DNA of 64,000 nucleotides from Blastocatellia bacterium (GCA_026985075.1 JALSQX010000080.1:32501-96500); one strand, 5' to 3'; positions 45,182 through 55,374 are shown, counted from the stretch's first letter. A program made the numbers and translations. Notes: generated by a model from the letters alone, not told the origin.

Positions 45182-46828
45182 ATGATGACGAGGCTGAAGG
45201 AACTTCTCAAACAGCATATGCTCTGGGTTGGATTTCTGGCCGTACTCGGTCCTCTGCTCATCATCCTCGGACTGCAGTATAAGTCGCTGGCCAAGCTGGA
45301 GAGGACGTCGGCGGCGGCGCGACGAGCCATGCTGAAGAATTTCCTGGAAGCGGTGGCCACTGAAGCGGAGTACTTCTACCGGACGGATGCCGAGCGCATC
45401 CTGAATATTTCACCCACCGTGTTCACCGAGGGTCGGCTTCAGAAGATGGCCCATTATTTCAAAAAGAGGGGATGCCGGGCCGAGAAGCAATTCTTCCTGG
45501 CCGACTTCACCAGACGAGGGGATCCTTCGGTGCAGTTTTACAATCCCCGTCTCCACGTCATGGAGCCTCATTGCCGCGAGCCTTCGGTCGAGCGCGCCGT
45601 CAAAGTCGCCTGCGCTCCCTGGTATTTGCTCAGTTGGAAGAAGACGGCGCTGGACTCGGCGACCTTAGAAGTGAATGAACGGGATACGCAGAACCGAATC
45701 ATTCTCAATCCGATCACTGACGAAGCCTCTCGCGTCGTCGGCGTGGCCGGGATGATCGTCGATGCCGGTTATTTCAAGGATGTCTATCTCCCCCGCCTGA
45801 TCAAGAAGACCTTGCCCAAGTTCTTCTCCGACCACGAACAAGAGGAAGTGGTCGTCACCGTCCGCGATGGGAACGGTCGCTTGATCTATGCGATCCCCCA
45901 TCCGGTTGAGGGAGAAGGTGACGAGGTGACGGTCCCCCTACAATTCATATTCAAAGACTGGCGATTGGGTATTCGAGGGCGCTTCATGACCACTGAGGAG
46001 TTGGCGCGACGACACTTTTTCATCAATCTGTCGCTGTCCATCTTGATGACGATGGTGTTGATCGGCGGGATTGTCCTGGCTCTACGGACGGCTTCTCGCG
46101 AGATGAAACTCTCCAAGATGAAGACTGATTTCGTCTCCAACGTCTCTCATGAACTTCGCACGCCGCTGGCGTCCATTCGTGTGTTCGGCGAATTCCTGAG
46201 ACTGGGCCGGGTCGCTGAACCGGAAAAGGTTCGTCAATATGGACAGTACATTGAGACCGAGAGTCAACGGTTGACGCAACTCATCAACAATATTCTCGAT
46301 TTTTCTCGCATCGAGTCGGGCCAGAAAACGTATCGCTTCGAGCGAGTCGACGTGACCGACATCGTGACCGAAACGTTGAACCTGCTCCAGGTGCGCTTCC
46401 GGCAAGATGGCTTTCAGGTTCACTTCCGCCCCTCGGCCGAACCGCTGCCCCCCGTGGTCATTGATCCCGACGCTATTGCTCGAGCGTTCATCAATCTTCT
46501 GGACAACGCTATCAAGTATTCCGGTTCGGCGAAAGAAGTGCTCGTTCGGTTGGGACGAGACAAGCGCCATGTGACCATCTCAGTGACCGATTACGGAATC
46601 GGAATCCCGCGAGAGGAGCAAGAGAAGATCTTCGAAAAGTTCCACCGCGTGACCACGGGCCTGGTCCATGACGTGAAAGGGAGCGGCCTGGGACTGTCCA
46701 TCGTCAAGCATATCGTCCAGGCTCATGGGGGGCGGGTCACCGTTCAGAGCGAGCCGGGCCGAGGAAGCACGTTCACCATCCATCTCCCCATCAGCGACGG
46801 TTCACATTCGGCGAGCGGTGATGAGTGA
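45182..46828 (+). CDS. Membrane sensor histidine kinase
   Basis: A kinase of about 548 residues. The first transmembrane helix ([18 protein letters not shown]) is followed by a periplasmic sensor of about 240 residues with a Cys-containing region ([27 protein letters not shown]), then a second helix ([23 protein letters not shown]). HisKA has [18 protein letters not shown], and HATPase_c has N-box [25 protein letters not shown] and [16 protein letters not shown]. It pairs with the OmpR-type regulator 42 bases downstream. The start is placed after the predicted transcription start at 45161; the frame is open to 45119. Confidence 0.95.
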   Translation: MMTRLKELLKQHMLWVGFLAVLGPLLIILGLQYKSLAKLERTSAAARRAMLKNFLEAVATEAEYFYRTDAERILNISPTVFTEGRLQKMAHYFKKRGCRAEKQFFLADFTRRGDPSVQFYNPRLHVMEPHCREPSVERAVKVACAPWYLLSWKKTALDSATLEVNERDTQNRIILNPITDEASRVVGVAGMIVDAGYFKDVYLPRLIKKTLPKFFSDHEQEEVVVTVRDGNGRLIYAIPHPVEGEGDEVTVPLQFIFKDWRLGIRGRFMTTEELARRHFFINLSLSILMTMVLIGGIVLALRTASREMKLSKMKTDFVSNVSHELRTPLASIRVFGEFLRLGRVAEPEKVRQYGQYIETESQRLTQLINNILDFSRIESGQKTYRFERVDVTDIVTETLNLLQVRFRQDGFQVHFRPSAEPLPPVVIDPDAIARAFINLLDNAIKYSGSAKEVLVRLGRDKRHVTISVTDYGIGIPREEQEKIFEKFHRVTTGLVHDVKGSGLGLSIVKHIVQAHGGRVTVQSEPGRGSTFTIHLPISDGSHSASGDE

Positions 46829-46870
46829 TGGATTGCCGAGATCCACTGATCGCCTGAAGGGGAACAGGAC

Positions 46871-47551
46871 ATGCCGAGAGTTTTGATCATCGAAGACGAT
46901 CCGTCCATGGCCGTGGCCCTCCGCGATGGGTTCGAGTATGAGGGCTATAGCGTCGACGTCGCCGAAGACGGGGTCACGGGGCTGCGATTAGCTTCAGAGC
47001 AGGCATGGGATCTCATCATCCTCGATGTGATGCTCCCGGCGCTGAGCGGTCTCGACCTGTGCAAGCAGCTCAGAGCCCGTGGGAATGAGGTCCCGATCAT
47101 CATGTTGACCGCTCGCGGTCAGGAAATGGACAAAGTGCTGGGATTGAAACTGGGAGCCGATGACTATGTGACCAAGCCGTTCAGCTTCGTGGAATTAATG
47201 GCTCGCGTGGAGGCCGTTCTGCGTCGAGCGACCAGACGAGCAGAATCGGTGCGGACTTACGCATTTGGCGATATTACGCTGGACTTCGAGAAACTGGAGG
47301 CCACCAAAGGAGGACAGCCGCTGGAGTTATCCCACCGTGAATTCGAGATCCTGAAATATCTCATCGAGCACCGGGGCGACGTGGTCACCCGGGATCAGTT
47401 ATTGAACGCCGTATGGGGATATGAGGACTTTCCTTTCACCCGAACCGTGGACATGCATATTGCCAAGCTGCGAAAGAAGATCGAGGACAACCCCGGTGCT
47501 CCTCGCTATATCATCACCGTCCATCGCCTCGGCTATAAGTTCATCGGCTAG
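46871..47551 (+). CDS. OmpR/PhoB-family response regulator
   Basis: A 226-residue regulator with an N-terminal receiver ([10 protein letters not shown], phosphoacceptor Asp in [32 protein letters not shown]). The C-terminal winged helix has [33 protein letters not shown] and [17 protein letters not shown], ending YKFIG. AGGGGAACAGG precedes the ATG. It is the cognate partner of the membrane kinase just upstream. The palindrome in that operon's promoter could be its autoregulatory site, but OmpR-type proteins usually bind direct repeats. Confidence 0.96.
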   Translation: MPRVLIIEDDPSMAVALRDGFEYEGYSVDVAEDGVTGLRLASEQAWDLIILDVMLPALSGLDLCKQLRARGNEVPIIMLTARGQEMDKVLGLKLGADDYVTKPFSFVELMARVEAVLRRATRRAESVRTYAFGDITLDFEKLEATKGGQPLELSHREFEILKYLIEHRGDVVTRDQLLNAVWGYEDFPFTRTVDMHIAKLRKKIEDNPGAPRYIITVHRLGYKFIG

Positions 47552-47562
47552 TTCGTACGCCT

Positions 47563-47584
47563 GGCCCCCAGCCCCTGGGGTGCC
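47563..47584. terminator. GC-rich hairpin between convergent genes
   Basis: CCCCAG (47566-47571) pairs with CTGGGG (47575-47580) around CCC, extended by GGC (47563-47565) and GCC (47582-47584) with one bulge. It lies just after the response-regulator stop and before the convergent inositol-phosphate synthase. It has no U-tract, so it is at best a weak or rho-assisted terminator. Confidence 0.3.
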
Positions 47585-47638
47585 GCGCCGTTCGGATTCC
47601 CGGATCGGGGAGCCACCGAGAGCCGGAGGCCACGGCCA

Positions 47639-48955
47639 TCAATCGTAATACTCCAATCCCAAGTGAGTGATGAGCTCCTCGCCCCGCAAGTGACGCAGTG
47701 TGTTTTTCAATTTCATTAACTGAATGAACAGATCATGCTCCGGATAGAGTCCCGGAGCGGTCATCGGGCTTTTGAAGTAAAAACTCAACCACTCCTGGAT
47801 CCCTCGCATGCCACATCGCTGGGCGAGATCCAGGAATAATACCAGATCGAGGACGATGGGCGCCGCCAGAATGGAATCGCGGCAGAGGAAATTGATCTTG
47901 ATTTGCATGGGATAACCGAGCCATCCGAAGATGTCGATGTTATCCCATCCCTCTTTGTTGTCCCCGCGAGGCGGATAGTAGTTGATGCGGACGACGTGAG
48001 TGAAATCCTGATAGAGTTGAGGATAGACCTGCGGTTGAAGAATATACTCCAGCACGGAGAGTTTCGACTCTTCCTTGGTCTTGAAACTCTCGGGATCATC
48101 CAGCACCTCGCCATCGCGATTGCCCAGGATATTGGTCGAGTACCAGCCACGAAGCCCCAGAAGGCGCGCTTTGAGGCCCGGCGCGATGATCGTCTTCATC
48201 AGCGTCTGACCGGTTTTAAAATCCTTCCCCGCAATAGGGACTCCGCGCTCGTGCGCCAGATCGATTAACGCCGGAATATCCACCGTCAGATTGGGCGCCC
48301 CATTGGCGAAGGGAATGCCCAACTGGAGCGCCGCATACGCGTAGATCATCGAGGGCGAGATGGAAGGGGCATTCTCCTTCATCGCCCGCTCGAAGGCGTC
48401 GATCGATCGATGTGCGGCATCCGGCTTCATGTAGACCTCGGTCGAGGCACACCAGATCATCACTAACCGCGTACATCCGTTTTTGGTCTTGAACTCGCTG
48501 ATCTCTTCCATCAACTGCTGAGCCAGCTCGTACTTATTGACGCCCGTTTTGACATTGGGGCCGGAGAGCTTTTTCACGTACTGGCGATCGAACACGGCTT
48601 TCATCGGTTTCGTCTTCCGCAGCGGGCCTTTGAGCTTCTCGATGAGCTCCCGCTCTAATACGCCGGCTTTCAGGGCCGCCTCATAGGCATCGTCGGGGAA
48701 GATATCCCATGTTCCGAACACCAGATCGTCCAATTCGGCCAGAGGGACAAAATCTTTGATCCTGGGGACTCGCCCCTCAGTTCGCTTTCCCAGTCGGATG
48801 GTGCCCATTTGCGTCAAACTGCCAATAGGTTGACCGAGTCCCCGCCGAACCGCCTCCACACCGGCGATGAACGTTGTGCTGACCGCTCCCTGACCAACCA
48901 GGAGTACCCCCAGCTTCCCCTTCGGCTCTTTGATCTGAACGCCTTTTTCGATCAT
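47639..48955 (-). CDS. ino1: Myo-inositol-1-phosphate synthase
   Basis: An NAD-dependent enzyme that isomerises glucose-6-phosphate to inositol-3-phosphate, feeding phosphatidylinositol, inositol-based osmolytes or mycothiol-like compounds. The 438-residue protein has the Rossmann GVLLVGQGAVSTTFIAGV, TRLVMIWCASTEV, PFANGAPNLTVDIPALIDLA and GVPIAGKDFKTGQTLMKTIIAPGLK with catalytic lysines. RGWYSTNILGNRDGEVL and MQIKINFLCRDSILAAPIVLDL follow. The start at 48955 has AGGAGGAGAC upstream. No other inositol genes are adjacent; it is convergent with the two-component pair. Confidence 0.95.
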   Translation of the reverse strand: MIEKGVQIKEPKGKLGVLLVGQGAVSTTFIAGVEAVRRGLGQPIGSLTQMGTIRLGKRTEGRVPRIKDFVPLAELDDLVFGTWDIFPDDAYEAALKAGVLERELIEKLKGPLRKTKPMKAVFDRQYVKKLSGPNVKTGVNKYELAQQLMEEISEFKTKNGCTRLVMIWCASTEVYMKPDAAHRSIDAFERAMKENAPSISPSMIYAYAALQLGIPFANGAPNLTVDIPALIDLAHERGVPIAGKDFKTGQTLMKTIIAPGLKARLLGLRGWYSTNILGNRDGEVLDDPESFKTKEESKLSVLEYILQPQVYPQLYQDFTHVVRINYYPPRGDNKEGWDNIDIFGWLGYPMQIKINFLCRDSILAAPIVLDLVLFLDLAQRCGMRGIQEWLSFYFKSPMTAPGLYPEHDLFIQLMKLKNTLRHLRGEELITHLGLEYYD

Positions 48956-49309
48956 AGTCTCCTCCTTCCTCACGTTCCTCAGGTCGGCATGCTCAGCGAT
49001 TTTAGTCCCTCAATGACGGAGGAAGCAAGGCCCGCCGGGGTTCAGGGCGGACACCTCACCCATAGTAGAGAGGTACCGGGACGGCGGAGACTCGTTCGCC
49101 GGACATCCCTCGGCGATGCCCCTCTGAACAGTTATCTTCCCAATAGTCAACAACATCGAGCCTGGGAGCGGCTTTTGACACTCGTCGTGGAGGGCCGTCC
49201 CCGCGCCTTCCAGTGAACGACCCGGCCACTTTTTCCGTCCACCTCCCCTTGTCGTCTCTTTCATTTCCCATTAGTATATCTCGGCGTTTGACGAGGAGGA
49301 GCCGAGATC
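48956..49309 (+). promoter_or_regulatory. Upstream region with sigma-70 promoter of uspA-like gene
   Basis: Within this divergent 354-base region TTGTCG (49249-49254) and TAGTAT (49272-49277) are spaced by exactly 17 bases on the plus strand, 33 bases before the universal stress gene's ATG. Nothing else was recognised; no small gene or terminator is evident. Confidence 0.45.
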
Positions 49310-50233
49310 ATGGTACGAATAGAGAAGATCCTCTTTCCGACGGATTTTTCCGAGCCGTCTAACCACGCTCTTCCCTACGCGGTGGCGCTCGCCGCCACGT
49401 ATGGGGCGAAGCTCTACGTGCTCCATGTCATTACGCTGTTCGAACACGATCCCTACGAGCCCCATCATACGTTCCCCGACATCAACGGCTATCGCAAGCA
49501 GATCCAAGCCGCGGCGGAGGCCAAGACGGGAGAAATGGCCGCTCGTATCAGCCAGGGACCCGGTCAACTCCAGGTCGAAAAGATCGTCGAACGAGGTGTC
49601 GCACCGTACGAGATCATTCTGGATGTCGCCGAGCGCGAGGCCGTCGACCTCATCGTGCTCGCCACGCACGGTCGCTCCGGTCTGGCTCGATTTCTGCTGG
49701 GGAGCGTGACCGAAAAGATTATTCGGTTCGCCCGCTGTCCGGTGCTGGTGGTGAAGCAGCACGAACATGAATTCGTCGATCCCCAGACGGGCCTTCTCAA
49801 ACTGCGGACGATTCTGGTTCCCATCGATTTCTCCGCGGCCTCAGAGCGGGCTCTGCACTACGGAGCATCCTTGGCCGAACAATTCGGCGCCCAGTTACGG
49901 CTCGTCCATGTCCTGGATGTTCGTATCAATCCGAGCTATTATGCCACCGGCGTGGATTCCATTTTCCAGATCAACCCCGAGATGAGAGATCGCCTGGAAC
50001 ACAAACTCCGCGATTTCGCCCGGGAGATCATCGCCGAACATCAATCCGTGGAGTATGTGATTCTGGAAGGCAAGGCCCACGCGGAAATCGATCGGTATGC
50101 TCGAAAGGAAGCCATCGACGTGATCGTCATGGGGACACATGGGTACGAGGAGATTGGCGATTATTTGCTGGGCAGCACGACCGAACGCGTGGTTCGCCAC
50201 GCCCCCTGTCCCGTACTGGTGACCCATCAATAA
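49310..50233 (+). CDS. Tandem-domain universal stress protein
   Basis: A 307-residue protein made of two UspA domains (about 1-150 and 158-307). Each starts with an alpha/beta strand (KILFPTDFSEPSNHALPYAV; TILVPIDFSAASERALHYGA) and ends with an ATP-binding glycine motif (ATHGRSGLARFLLGSVTEKI; GTHGYEEIGDYLLGSTTERV). It is a cytoplasmic stress protein, probably nucleotide-binding, whose specific role cannot be read from sequence. GAGGAGGAG precedes the ATG. The next gene, a sodium symporter, follows after 128 bases on the same strand. Confidence 0.95.
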   Translation: MVRIEKILFPTDFSEPSNHALPYAVALAATYGAKLYVLHVITLFEHDPYEPHHTFPDINGYRKQIQAAAEAKTGEMAARISQGPGQLQVEKIVERGVAPYEIILDVAEREAVDLIVLATHGRSGLARFLLGSVTEKIIRFARCPVLVVKQHEHEFVDPQTGLLKLRTILVPIDFSAASERALHYGASLAEQFGAQLRLVHVLDVRINPSYYATGVDSIFQINPEMRDRLEHKLRDFAREIIAEHQSVEYVILEGKAHAEIDRYARKEAIDVIVMGTHGYEEIGDYLLGSTTERVVRHAPCPVLVTHQ

Positions 50234-50361
50234 TCCCGAGTGCTGATGAGTGGAGCGGAGCGTTCACACCCGCACAGGCGATATGGTTCAACGGCGCGGA
50301 TTCCGGTGATCCAGCAATACTCGCTGAGCGCCGACCGTCCAAGATACGTAAGGAGGCACAG

Positions 50362-51732
50362 ATGACGACACCCTCATCTGGACGTGGAGCCTGGGGATCG
50401 AGATTGGGTTTCGTCCTCGCGGCTGCCGGCTCGGCCATTGGTCTGGGGAACGTGTGGCGGTTCCCCACTATGGCGGGCAAAAGCGGGGGAGCGGCATTCG
50501 TGTTGATCTATCTTCTCTGTGTGTTATTCATCGGACTCCCGGTGCTCCTGGCGGAATTGACCGTTGGCCGGCGCACGCAGAAGAATCCCGTCGGCGCCTT
50601 CGAACGATTAGCGCCGGAGACGGGTTGGAGGTGGGTGGGCGCGCTGGGCGTGTTGACCGGGGTGGTCATCCTCTCCTACTACAGCGTGGTCGCCGGGTGG
50701 ACGATTGGATACATTGTCGAAACCTTATCCGGCACGTTCAACAATATCCAGAGCCCCGATGCCGTCACTCGGGCGTTCACCGGGTTGATCGGCAATCCGG
50801 TGGTGGCCCTCGCCCTGCACGCCCTGTTCATGGCCCTGACCATGTTCGTGGTGCTGGGAGGCGTTCAAGGAGGGATCGAACGGTGGACGAAGATCCTCAT
50901 GCCCGTCCTATTCCTCATCCTCATCCTGCTCGTCATTCGATCGGTCACTCTCGACGGAGCCGAAAAGGGCCTCTCGTTCTATCTCAAACCAGACTTCTCA
51001 CAGGTGACGGGAACGACCTTTCTCAATGCCATGGGGCAGGCGTTCTTCTCATTGAGTTTGGGAATGGGAGCGATGATCACGTATGGCAGTTACCTCTCCC
51101 GTCGGGATGATCTGGTCTCTTCGGCTGTGTGGGTGAGCCTGGCCGATACCCTCATCGCCGTCCTGGCCGGGTTCGCCATCTTCCCCGCTCTGTTCACCAT
51201 CCCCGGTCTTGAGCCCACCGAAGGGGCGGGGTTGGTCTTCCTGGTCTTGCCCAACATCTTCGACAAAATCCCCGGAGGGCTCTTCTTCGGAGCGGGCTTC
51301 TTCCTCCTTCTGGCCATCGCCGCTTTGACGTCTTCGATCTCACTGCTGGAAGTCGTCGTCGCCTACTTCATCGATGAGAAAGGCTGGACGCGGAGAAGAG
51401 CGGTCATCGTGCTGGGAAGCGTCGCCTTCCTTCTCGGCGTCCCTTCGGCGCTGGGCAATGGAGCGGTGGCGGCGCTCTCTCGCCTCCCGGTGGTGAATCA
51501 ATCGTTCCTCGATTTCATGGATATGCTGTTTGGGAACTTCTCGCTGACCATTGGGGCTCTCTTGCTCTCCCTGTTCGTCGGGTGGCGGTGGGGGACCGGC
51601 CGCGCACTGGAAGAGATCCGACTCAGCAACCCGGAAACGTGGTTTGGCCGTCTCTGGGCACTCCTGATTCGCTTCCTGTGTCCCCTGGCCATCGGGGCGA
51701 TTCTGGTGAATTTGATTCTGGAGACGATCTGA
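50362..51732 (+). CDS. Neurotransmitter:sodium symporter family transporter
   Basis: A 456-residue inner-membrane Na+/amino-acid symporter of the NSS (LeuT/MhsT) family. The first helix carries the family signature SAIGLGNVWRFPTMAGKSGGAAF with unwound GN-WRFP that binds Na+ and substrate. Later features are LLAELTVGRRTQKNP and FFSLSLGMGAMITYGSYL (TM6). The protein has about eleven to twelve helices. AAGGAGG precedes the ATG. It is 22 bases upstream of an AGCS-type symporter, so the two form an amino-acid uptake operon. Substrate cannot be assigned. Confidence 0.95.
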   Translation: MTTPSSGRGAWGSRLGFVLAAAGSAIGLGNVWRFPTMAGKSGGAAFVLIYLLCVLFIGLPVLLAELTVGRRTQKNPVGAFERLAPETGWRWVGALGVLTGVVILSYYSVVAGWTIGYIVETLSGTFNNIQSPDAVTRAFTGLIGNPVVALALHALFMALTMFVVLGGVQGGIERWTKILMPVLFLILILLVIRSVTLDGAEKGLSFYLKPDFSQVTGTTFLNAMGQAFFSLSLGMGAMITYGSYLSRRDDLVSSAVWVSLADTLIAVLAGFAIFPALFTIPGLEPTEGAGLVFLVLPNIFDKIPGGLFFGAGFFLLLAIAALTSSISLLEVVVAYFIDEKGWTRRRAVIVLGSVAFLLGVPSALGNGAVAALSRLPVVNQSFLDFMDMLFGNFSLTIGALLLSLFVGWRWGTGRALEEIRLSNPETWFGRLWALLIRFLCPLAIGAILVNLILETI

Positions 51733-51754
51733 TCCTACTGGAGGACGCAATCGC

Positions 51755-53176
51755 ATGGACAGCTTCTGGGAAACGCTCAAACGATGGATTCCGACGGTCG
51801 CTGACGATTACGTCTGGGGGTGGGGCCCGGATGTGTTCTTCGGCATCCCTTTGATGGTTGTGCTCCTGCTCGGGACGGGCATTGTGCTCTCGCTGGTTAC
51901 CGGATTCGTTCAACTGCGACGATTCCGGCGAGCGGCCTCGCTGGTCATGGCTGGTGCGTTCAAAAAAGACCAGACTGAGGACATCCAGGGTGACATCACT
52001 CCGTTTCAAGCCTTGATGACGGCGCTCTCATCGACGGTGGGCAACGGCAACATCGCCGGCGTCGCGACGGCGATCGCCACCGGTGGGCCAGGAGCCGTGT
52101 TCTGGATGTGGATCACCGCCGTCTTCGGCATGGCCACCAAATATTCTGAAGCGCTGTTGGGGGTGAGATTCCGGAGAGTCGCCGAGGATGGATCGATGGC
52201 CGCCGGCCCGATGTATTACTGCGAGTACGGCATTGGTGGGCGGCTGGGTCGCGTTCTGGGCGTCTTCTTCGCCATCAATGGGACGCTGGCCTGCTTGATC
52301 GGCACGGGAAATATGTTCCAGACCAACTCCATGGCCGTCGCCCTCCACGCTCAATTCGGCGTCCCCCAGTGGGTGACCGGCGCCATCGTGACTTTCCTGG
52401 CTGGCTCGGTGATCATCGGTGGCATCAAGCGCATCGCGCAGGTGGCCGAGCGCCTGGTGCCGACGATGATCATCTTTTACTTTGCCGGCGCCCTCATCAT
52501 CATTCTGTGGAAGATCGCTGAGGTTCCCGCCGCGCTGGCCCTCATCGTGGAGTCGGCGTTCTCTCCTCGGGCCGTCCTGGGGGGCGCCATCGGCATCGGC
52601 ATCCGAGAAGCCATTCGATTTGGCGTGGCCCGCGGCATCTTGAGCAATGAATCGGGCTTGGGCAGTGCGCCCATCGTTCACGGCGCGGCCAAGACGAGTC
52701 CTCTTCGCCAGGGTCAGATCGCCATCATGGAGACGTTCATCGACACCATCGTCGTCTGTACGCTCACCGGTCTGGTCATCACGCTCACCGGGGCCTACCA
52801 GCAGGGACCGCTCTTCCGGCCGCCGGAGGTCGCCCTCAACAGCATTGACATGACCACCTGGGCGTTCAATCAAGTTCTTCCCTTCGGGGGAATTGTGGTG
52901 GCCCTGGCCTCGCTGCTGTTCGGATTCTCGACGTTGCTCGGATGGTGTTACTACGGAGAGCAGTGCCTGGAATACCTGTTCGGATTACGCATCACCACGG
53001 TCTACAGAGTCACGTTCATCCTCCTCATGTTTCTCGGTTCGCTCCCCTCGCAAGAGGGAATCCAAGTGATCGTCAAAATCGGCGACATCGGCAACGCGTT
53101 CATGGCTGTGCCCAATCTCATCGCGTTGCTGCTTCTGGCCAATGTTGTTCGACAGCTCACTTGGGAGAAGCAATGA
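51755..53176 (+). CDS. Sodium:alanine symporter (AGCS family)
   Basis: A 473-residue inner-membrane symporter of the AGCS family that imports alanine or glycine with Na+. Family motifs are FQALMTALSSTVGNGNIAGVATAI, GGPGAVFWMWITAVFGMATKYSE, GPMYYCEYG, GRVLGVFFAI and GIRFGVARGILSNESGLGSAP-type text (RFGVARGILSNESGLGSAPI). CTLTGLVITLTGAY and FSTLLGWCYYGEQCLEYLFG follow. GGAGGACG lies upstream of the ATG, 22 bases after the NSS gene. A hairpin follows about 70 bases after the stop. Confidence 0.95.
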   Translation: MDSFWETLKRWIPTVADDYVWGWGPDVFFGIPLMVVLLLGTGIVLSLVTGFVQLRRFRRAASLVMAGAFKKDQTEDIQGDITPFQALMTALSSTVGNGNIAGVATAIATGGPGAVFWMWITAVFGMATKYSEALLGVRFRRVAEDGSMAAGPMYYCEYGIGGRLGRVLGVFFAINGTLACLIGTGNMFQTNSMAVALHAQFGVPQWVTGAIVTFLAGSVIIGGIKRIAQVAERLVPTMIIFYFAGALIIILWKIAEVPAALALIVESAFSPRAVLGGAIGIGIREAIRFGVARGILSNESGLGSAPIVHGAAKTSPLRQGQIAIMETFIDTIVVCTLTGLVITLTGAYQQGPLFRPPEVALNSIDMTTWAFNQVLPFGGIVVALASLLFGFSTLLGWCYYGEQCLEYLFGLRITTVYRVTFILLMFLGSLPSQEGIQVIVKIGDIGNAFMAVPNLIALLLLANVVRQLTWEKQ

Positions 53177-53245
53177 CTTTGGCCCCGCCCGACCATGGGC
53201 TGGGCGTTCCGGATCCCAGGCGAACGTGAACGAGCGGGAACGGTC

Positions 53246-53267
53246 GCCGAGACCATGGGTCTCCGGC
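53246..53267 (+). terminator. Bulged hairpin after symporter operon
   Basis: GCCG-AGACC (53246-53254) pairs with GGTCT-CGGC (53258-53267, one bulged C) around an ATG loop, 70 bases past the AGCS stop. It has no U-tract, so termination would be weak or rho-dependent. Confidence 0.35.
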
Positions 53268-53436
53268 TACCCCGTCCCGAGTGTCTGTGGGGGAATACTG
53301 AGAGATTCGCTCGTCGTCAAGGGGCCACTGCGAACGAATGATGATCCATCGGTGACCGAATGAGGGCCGTCACGGGGAGGAAGCCGTATCCGTTCGGCGA
53401 TCGACCAATAACGAATCCGGCGATGCTGGCGCTCCT

Positions 53437-54063
53437 ATGAAGGTCGTCCAGGATCGATCACCGACCAGACATCTCCAACTCGCTCAGGGGCTTGGTCAGC
53501 GCGGATGGGCTCTCTGTGAGGACTTCCTCCATCCCACCGTCGTGCGCGCCCTGGCCGCCGAATGCCGCCAGCGATGGCGAGCGGGAGCCTTCCGGCCAGC
53601 CCGCATCGGGACGGGAAAGACGCTTCAGCTCCGACCGGATATTCGCGGCGACCATATTCTCTGGCTCGACGAGGCCCAACTGACGGCGGCCGAGCGCCAT
53701 TATCTCGATGAACTGGAACGTCTCAGATTAGCCATCAACCGCACACTGTTTCTGGGATTGTTCAGCCTGGAAGCACACTTGACCGTGTATCCGAAAGGCG
53801 CCTTCTATCGGCGGCATCGCGATCAATTCCACGATAACCGACAACGAATCGTCACCGGCGTTCTCTACTTGAACGAGCAGTGGCGAGCCAGCGATGGGGG
53901 ACAGCTCAGGCTATATCCGACGGAACGAGAAACCGGAGCGGCAGTCGAGATTTGGCCTCGCGCGGGGACGCTGGTCATCTTCCTCAGCGCCATGCCTCAC
54001 GAGGTGCTGCCCACGCGGCGCGAGCGAATGAGCATCACCGGATGGTTCAAAAGGCGCAGTTGA
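53437..54063 (+). CDS. 2-oxoglutarate/Fe(II)-dependent oxygenase (P4Hc-like)
   Basis: A 208-residue cytosolic oxygenase of the prolyl-4-hydroxylase-like group. It has the iron-binding HxD...H facial triad: H and D in YRRHRDQFH and H in AMPHEVLPTR. The 2-oxoglutarate-binding Arg is probably in TRRERMSITGWF. Beta-helix text includes RIVTGVLYLNEQWRASDGGQLRLYP and GTLVIFL. Its substrate could be a protein or small molecule. The start has no obvious Shine-Dalgarno. It is separated from the symporters by 260 bases and precedes an anti-sigma-like gene. Confidence 0.88.
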   Translation: MKVVQDRSPTRHLQLAQGLGQRGWALCEDFLHPTVVRALAAECRQRWRAGAFRPARIGTGKTLQLRPDIRGDHILWLDEAQLTAAERHYLDELERLRLAINRTLFLGLFSLEAHLTVYPKGAFYRRHRDQFHDNRQRIVTGVLYLNEQWRASDGGQLRLYPTERETGAAVEIWPRAGTLVIFLSAMPHEVLPTRRERMSITGWFKRRS

Positions 54064-54264
54064 GATGTCCCCTCCCCGGCTCTTCGATGGCGTCCCTCGG
54101 ACTCGCCGCGTCCGATGAGCTCGCCGCCAATCGGGCGGGGATGTTGCACAGCGAGAGTCCGTTCATTAAAATGGGTGGAGGCGCGGGCGAAATGATGAGC
54201 GAAATTTGGGAACCAAGACGGAAAACGCTCCCGTTCCTCAGATCGTCGGAGGGGAGGTCCTCAC

Positions 54265-55263
54265 ATGCCCAATGAACTCCGGCCACTCAATCTCTTCGCT
54301 GACCCGCTCCCCCGTCCGTCGCCCAAAGATGGGGAGAAGGTGCCCCATGCCGATCTGGAGCAGCTCAGGGACTATCACCGCCAGCGCCTCTCCGAGCAAG
54401 AGAGCGAGCGACTCCGGAGCCATCTGGCACAATGCTCGGACTGCGCCGACCGACTCGCTAAGCTGGAGGACTTCTTTGGCCAGATGCCCCCTGATGCCTC
54501 CCCCGAAGAGATCATCGAGCGCTGGCAACACTTTCAGGCGACCCTGTCACCTTCTCTACCTCGCCCCACACCTCCAGCCGCAGAGAGCGACGTGGAAGAG
54601 GAGGCCCCGCGCTGGCGCCGGGCGCCGAAAGGATTCGTCTCCCGGCGAACGCTCATCAAGGTGGCGACTTCGCTCACCCTCTTGGTCATCATCTCGACCG
54701 GATTCGCCCTCTACGACTGGTGGCAAGCGCGCCTGGCCCGACAGGATCTCGATGCTGCCGAGGAGCGCGTGTCCCGATTGTGGAACGATCTTCAGTCATT
54801 GGAGCGCGAGCACCAGATGTTGAAGGCTTCCCATGCCGAGCAACTGGCGGCCCTCAACGAGCGAGTGAAACGGTTGACCGGCCCCCACCTGAATTGGCCC
54901 GTTTTTGAAATCTATCCTCGAGAGGTCCTCTCTCGATTGGGAAGCTCGATGAACGAGGTGACGCTCGCTTCATCGGTGGACGGGTTCAGTCTCATTCTCA
55001 ATGTTGAGAATCAAACTCGCTATCCGGAATATCGATTGGAAATCGTCGATGCCGAGAATACGATCATCTGGCAAGGGAGCGGTCTGCAGAGAAATGCATT
55101 GAATGCCTTCACGCTCGCGTTGACGCGAGACCTGCTCCCCGGCGATCATTACACGCTCAAGATTTACGGAAAGCGAGGCTCCCGGTTGGTACTTCTGGAG
55201 GTCTATCCCCTTCGAATCCGACAACGACCAGCGACAGCCCCCTCCCCATCCACTCGGCATTGA
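54265..55263 (+). CDS. Membrane zf-HC2 anti-sigma-like protein with coiled coil
   Basis: A 332-residue protein. The cytoplasmic N-terminus has a zf-HC2-type motif LRSHLAQCSDCADRLAKL. A basic stretch (RRAPKGFVSRRTLIK) precedes one transmembrane helix (VATSLTLLVIISTGFALY). A coiled coil (about 165-215, RQDLDAAEERVSRLWNDLQSL) and an extracytoplasmic beta domain (about 225-325: SLILNVENQTRYPEYRLEI) follow. The layout suits an anti-sigma or sensor linking outside signals to a sigma factor, but no sigma gene is adjacent. GGGGAGG precedes the ATG. It stands alone. Confidence 0.75.
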   Translation: MPNELRPLNLFADPLPRPSPKDGEKVPHADLEQLRDYHRQRLSEQESERLRSHLAQCSDCADRLAKLEDFFGQMPPDASPEEIIERWQHFQATLSPSLPRPTPPAAESDVEEEAPRWRRAPKGFVSRRTLIKVATSLTLLVIISTGFALYDWWQARLARQDLDAAEERVSRLWNDLQSLEREHQMLKASHAEQLAALNERVKRLTGPHLNWPVFEIYPREVLSRLGSSMNEVTLASSVDGFSLILNVENQTRYPEYRLEIVDAENTIIWQGSGLQRNALNAFTLALTRDLLPGDHYTLKIYGKRGSRLVLLEVYPLRIRQRPATAPSPSTRH

Positions 55264-55347
55264 CCGGCCTTCCCCTGTCTCTTATTGCCAGGGATGCTCT
55301 CAGAGAGTCAGGAAATTGACTCGCCTCCCCCTGTCGGCGGGCATCAT

Positions 55348-55374
55348 TTGACACGACCTGACGCTCGATAATAA
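55348..55374 (+). promoter_or_regulatory. Sigma-70 promoter of ybgC
   Basis: A perfect -35 TTGACA (55348-55353) is followed by TAATAA (55369-55374, spacer 15); TAAAGT (55372-55377, spacer 18) is an alternative -10. The ATG of the thioesterase gene is at 55439. Confidence 0.45.

Noticed and set aside
47585-47640. Possible tRNA-like GTTCG stretch between convergent genes
   Set aside because: No acceptor stem, anticodon arm or CCA context could be folded around it.
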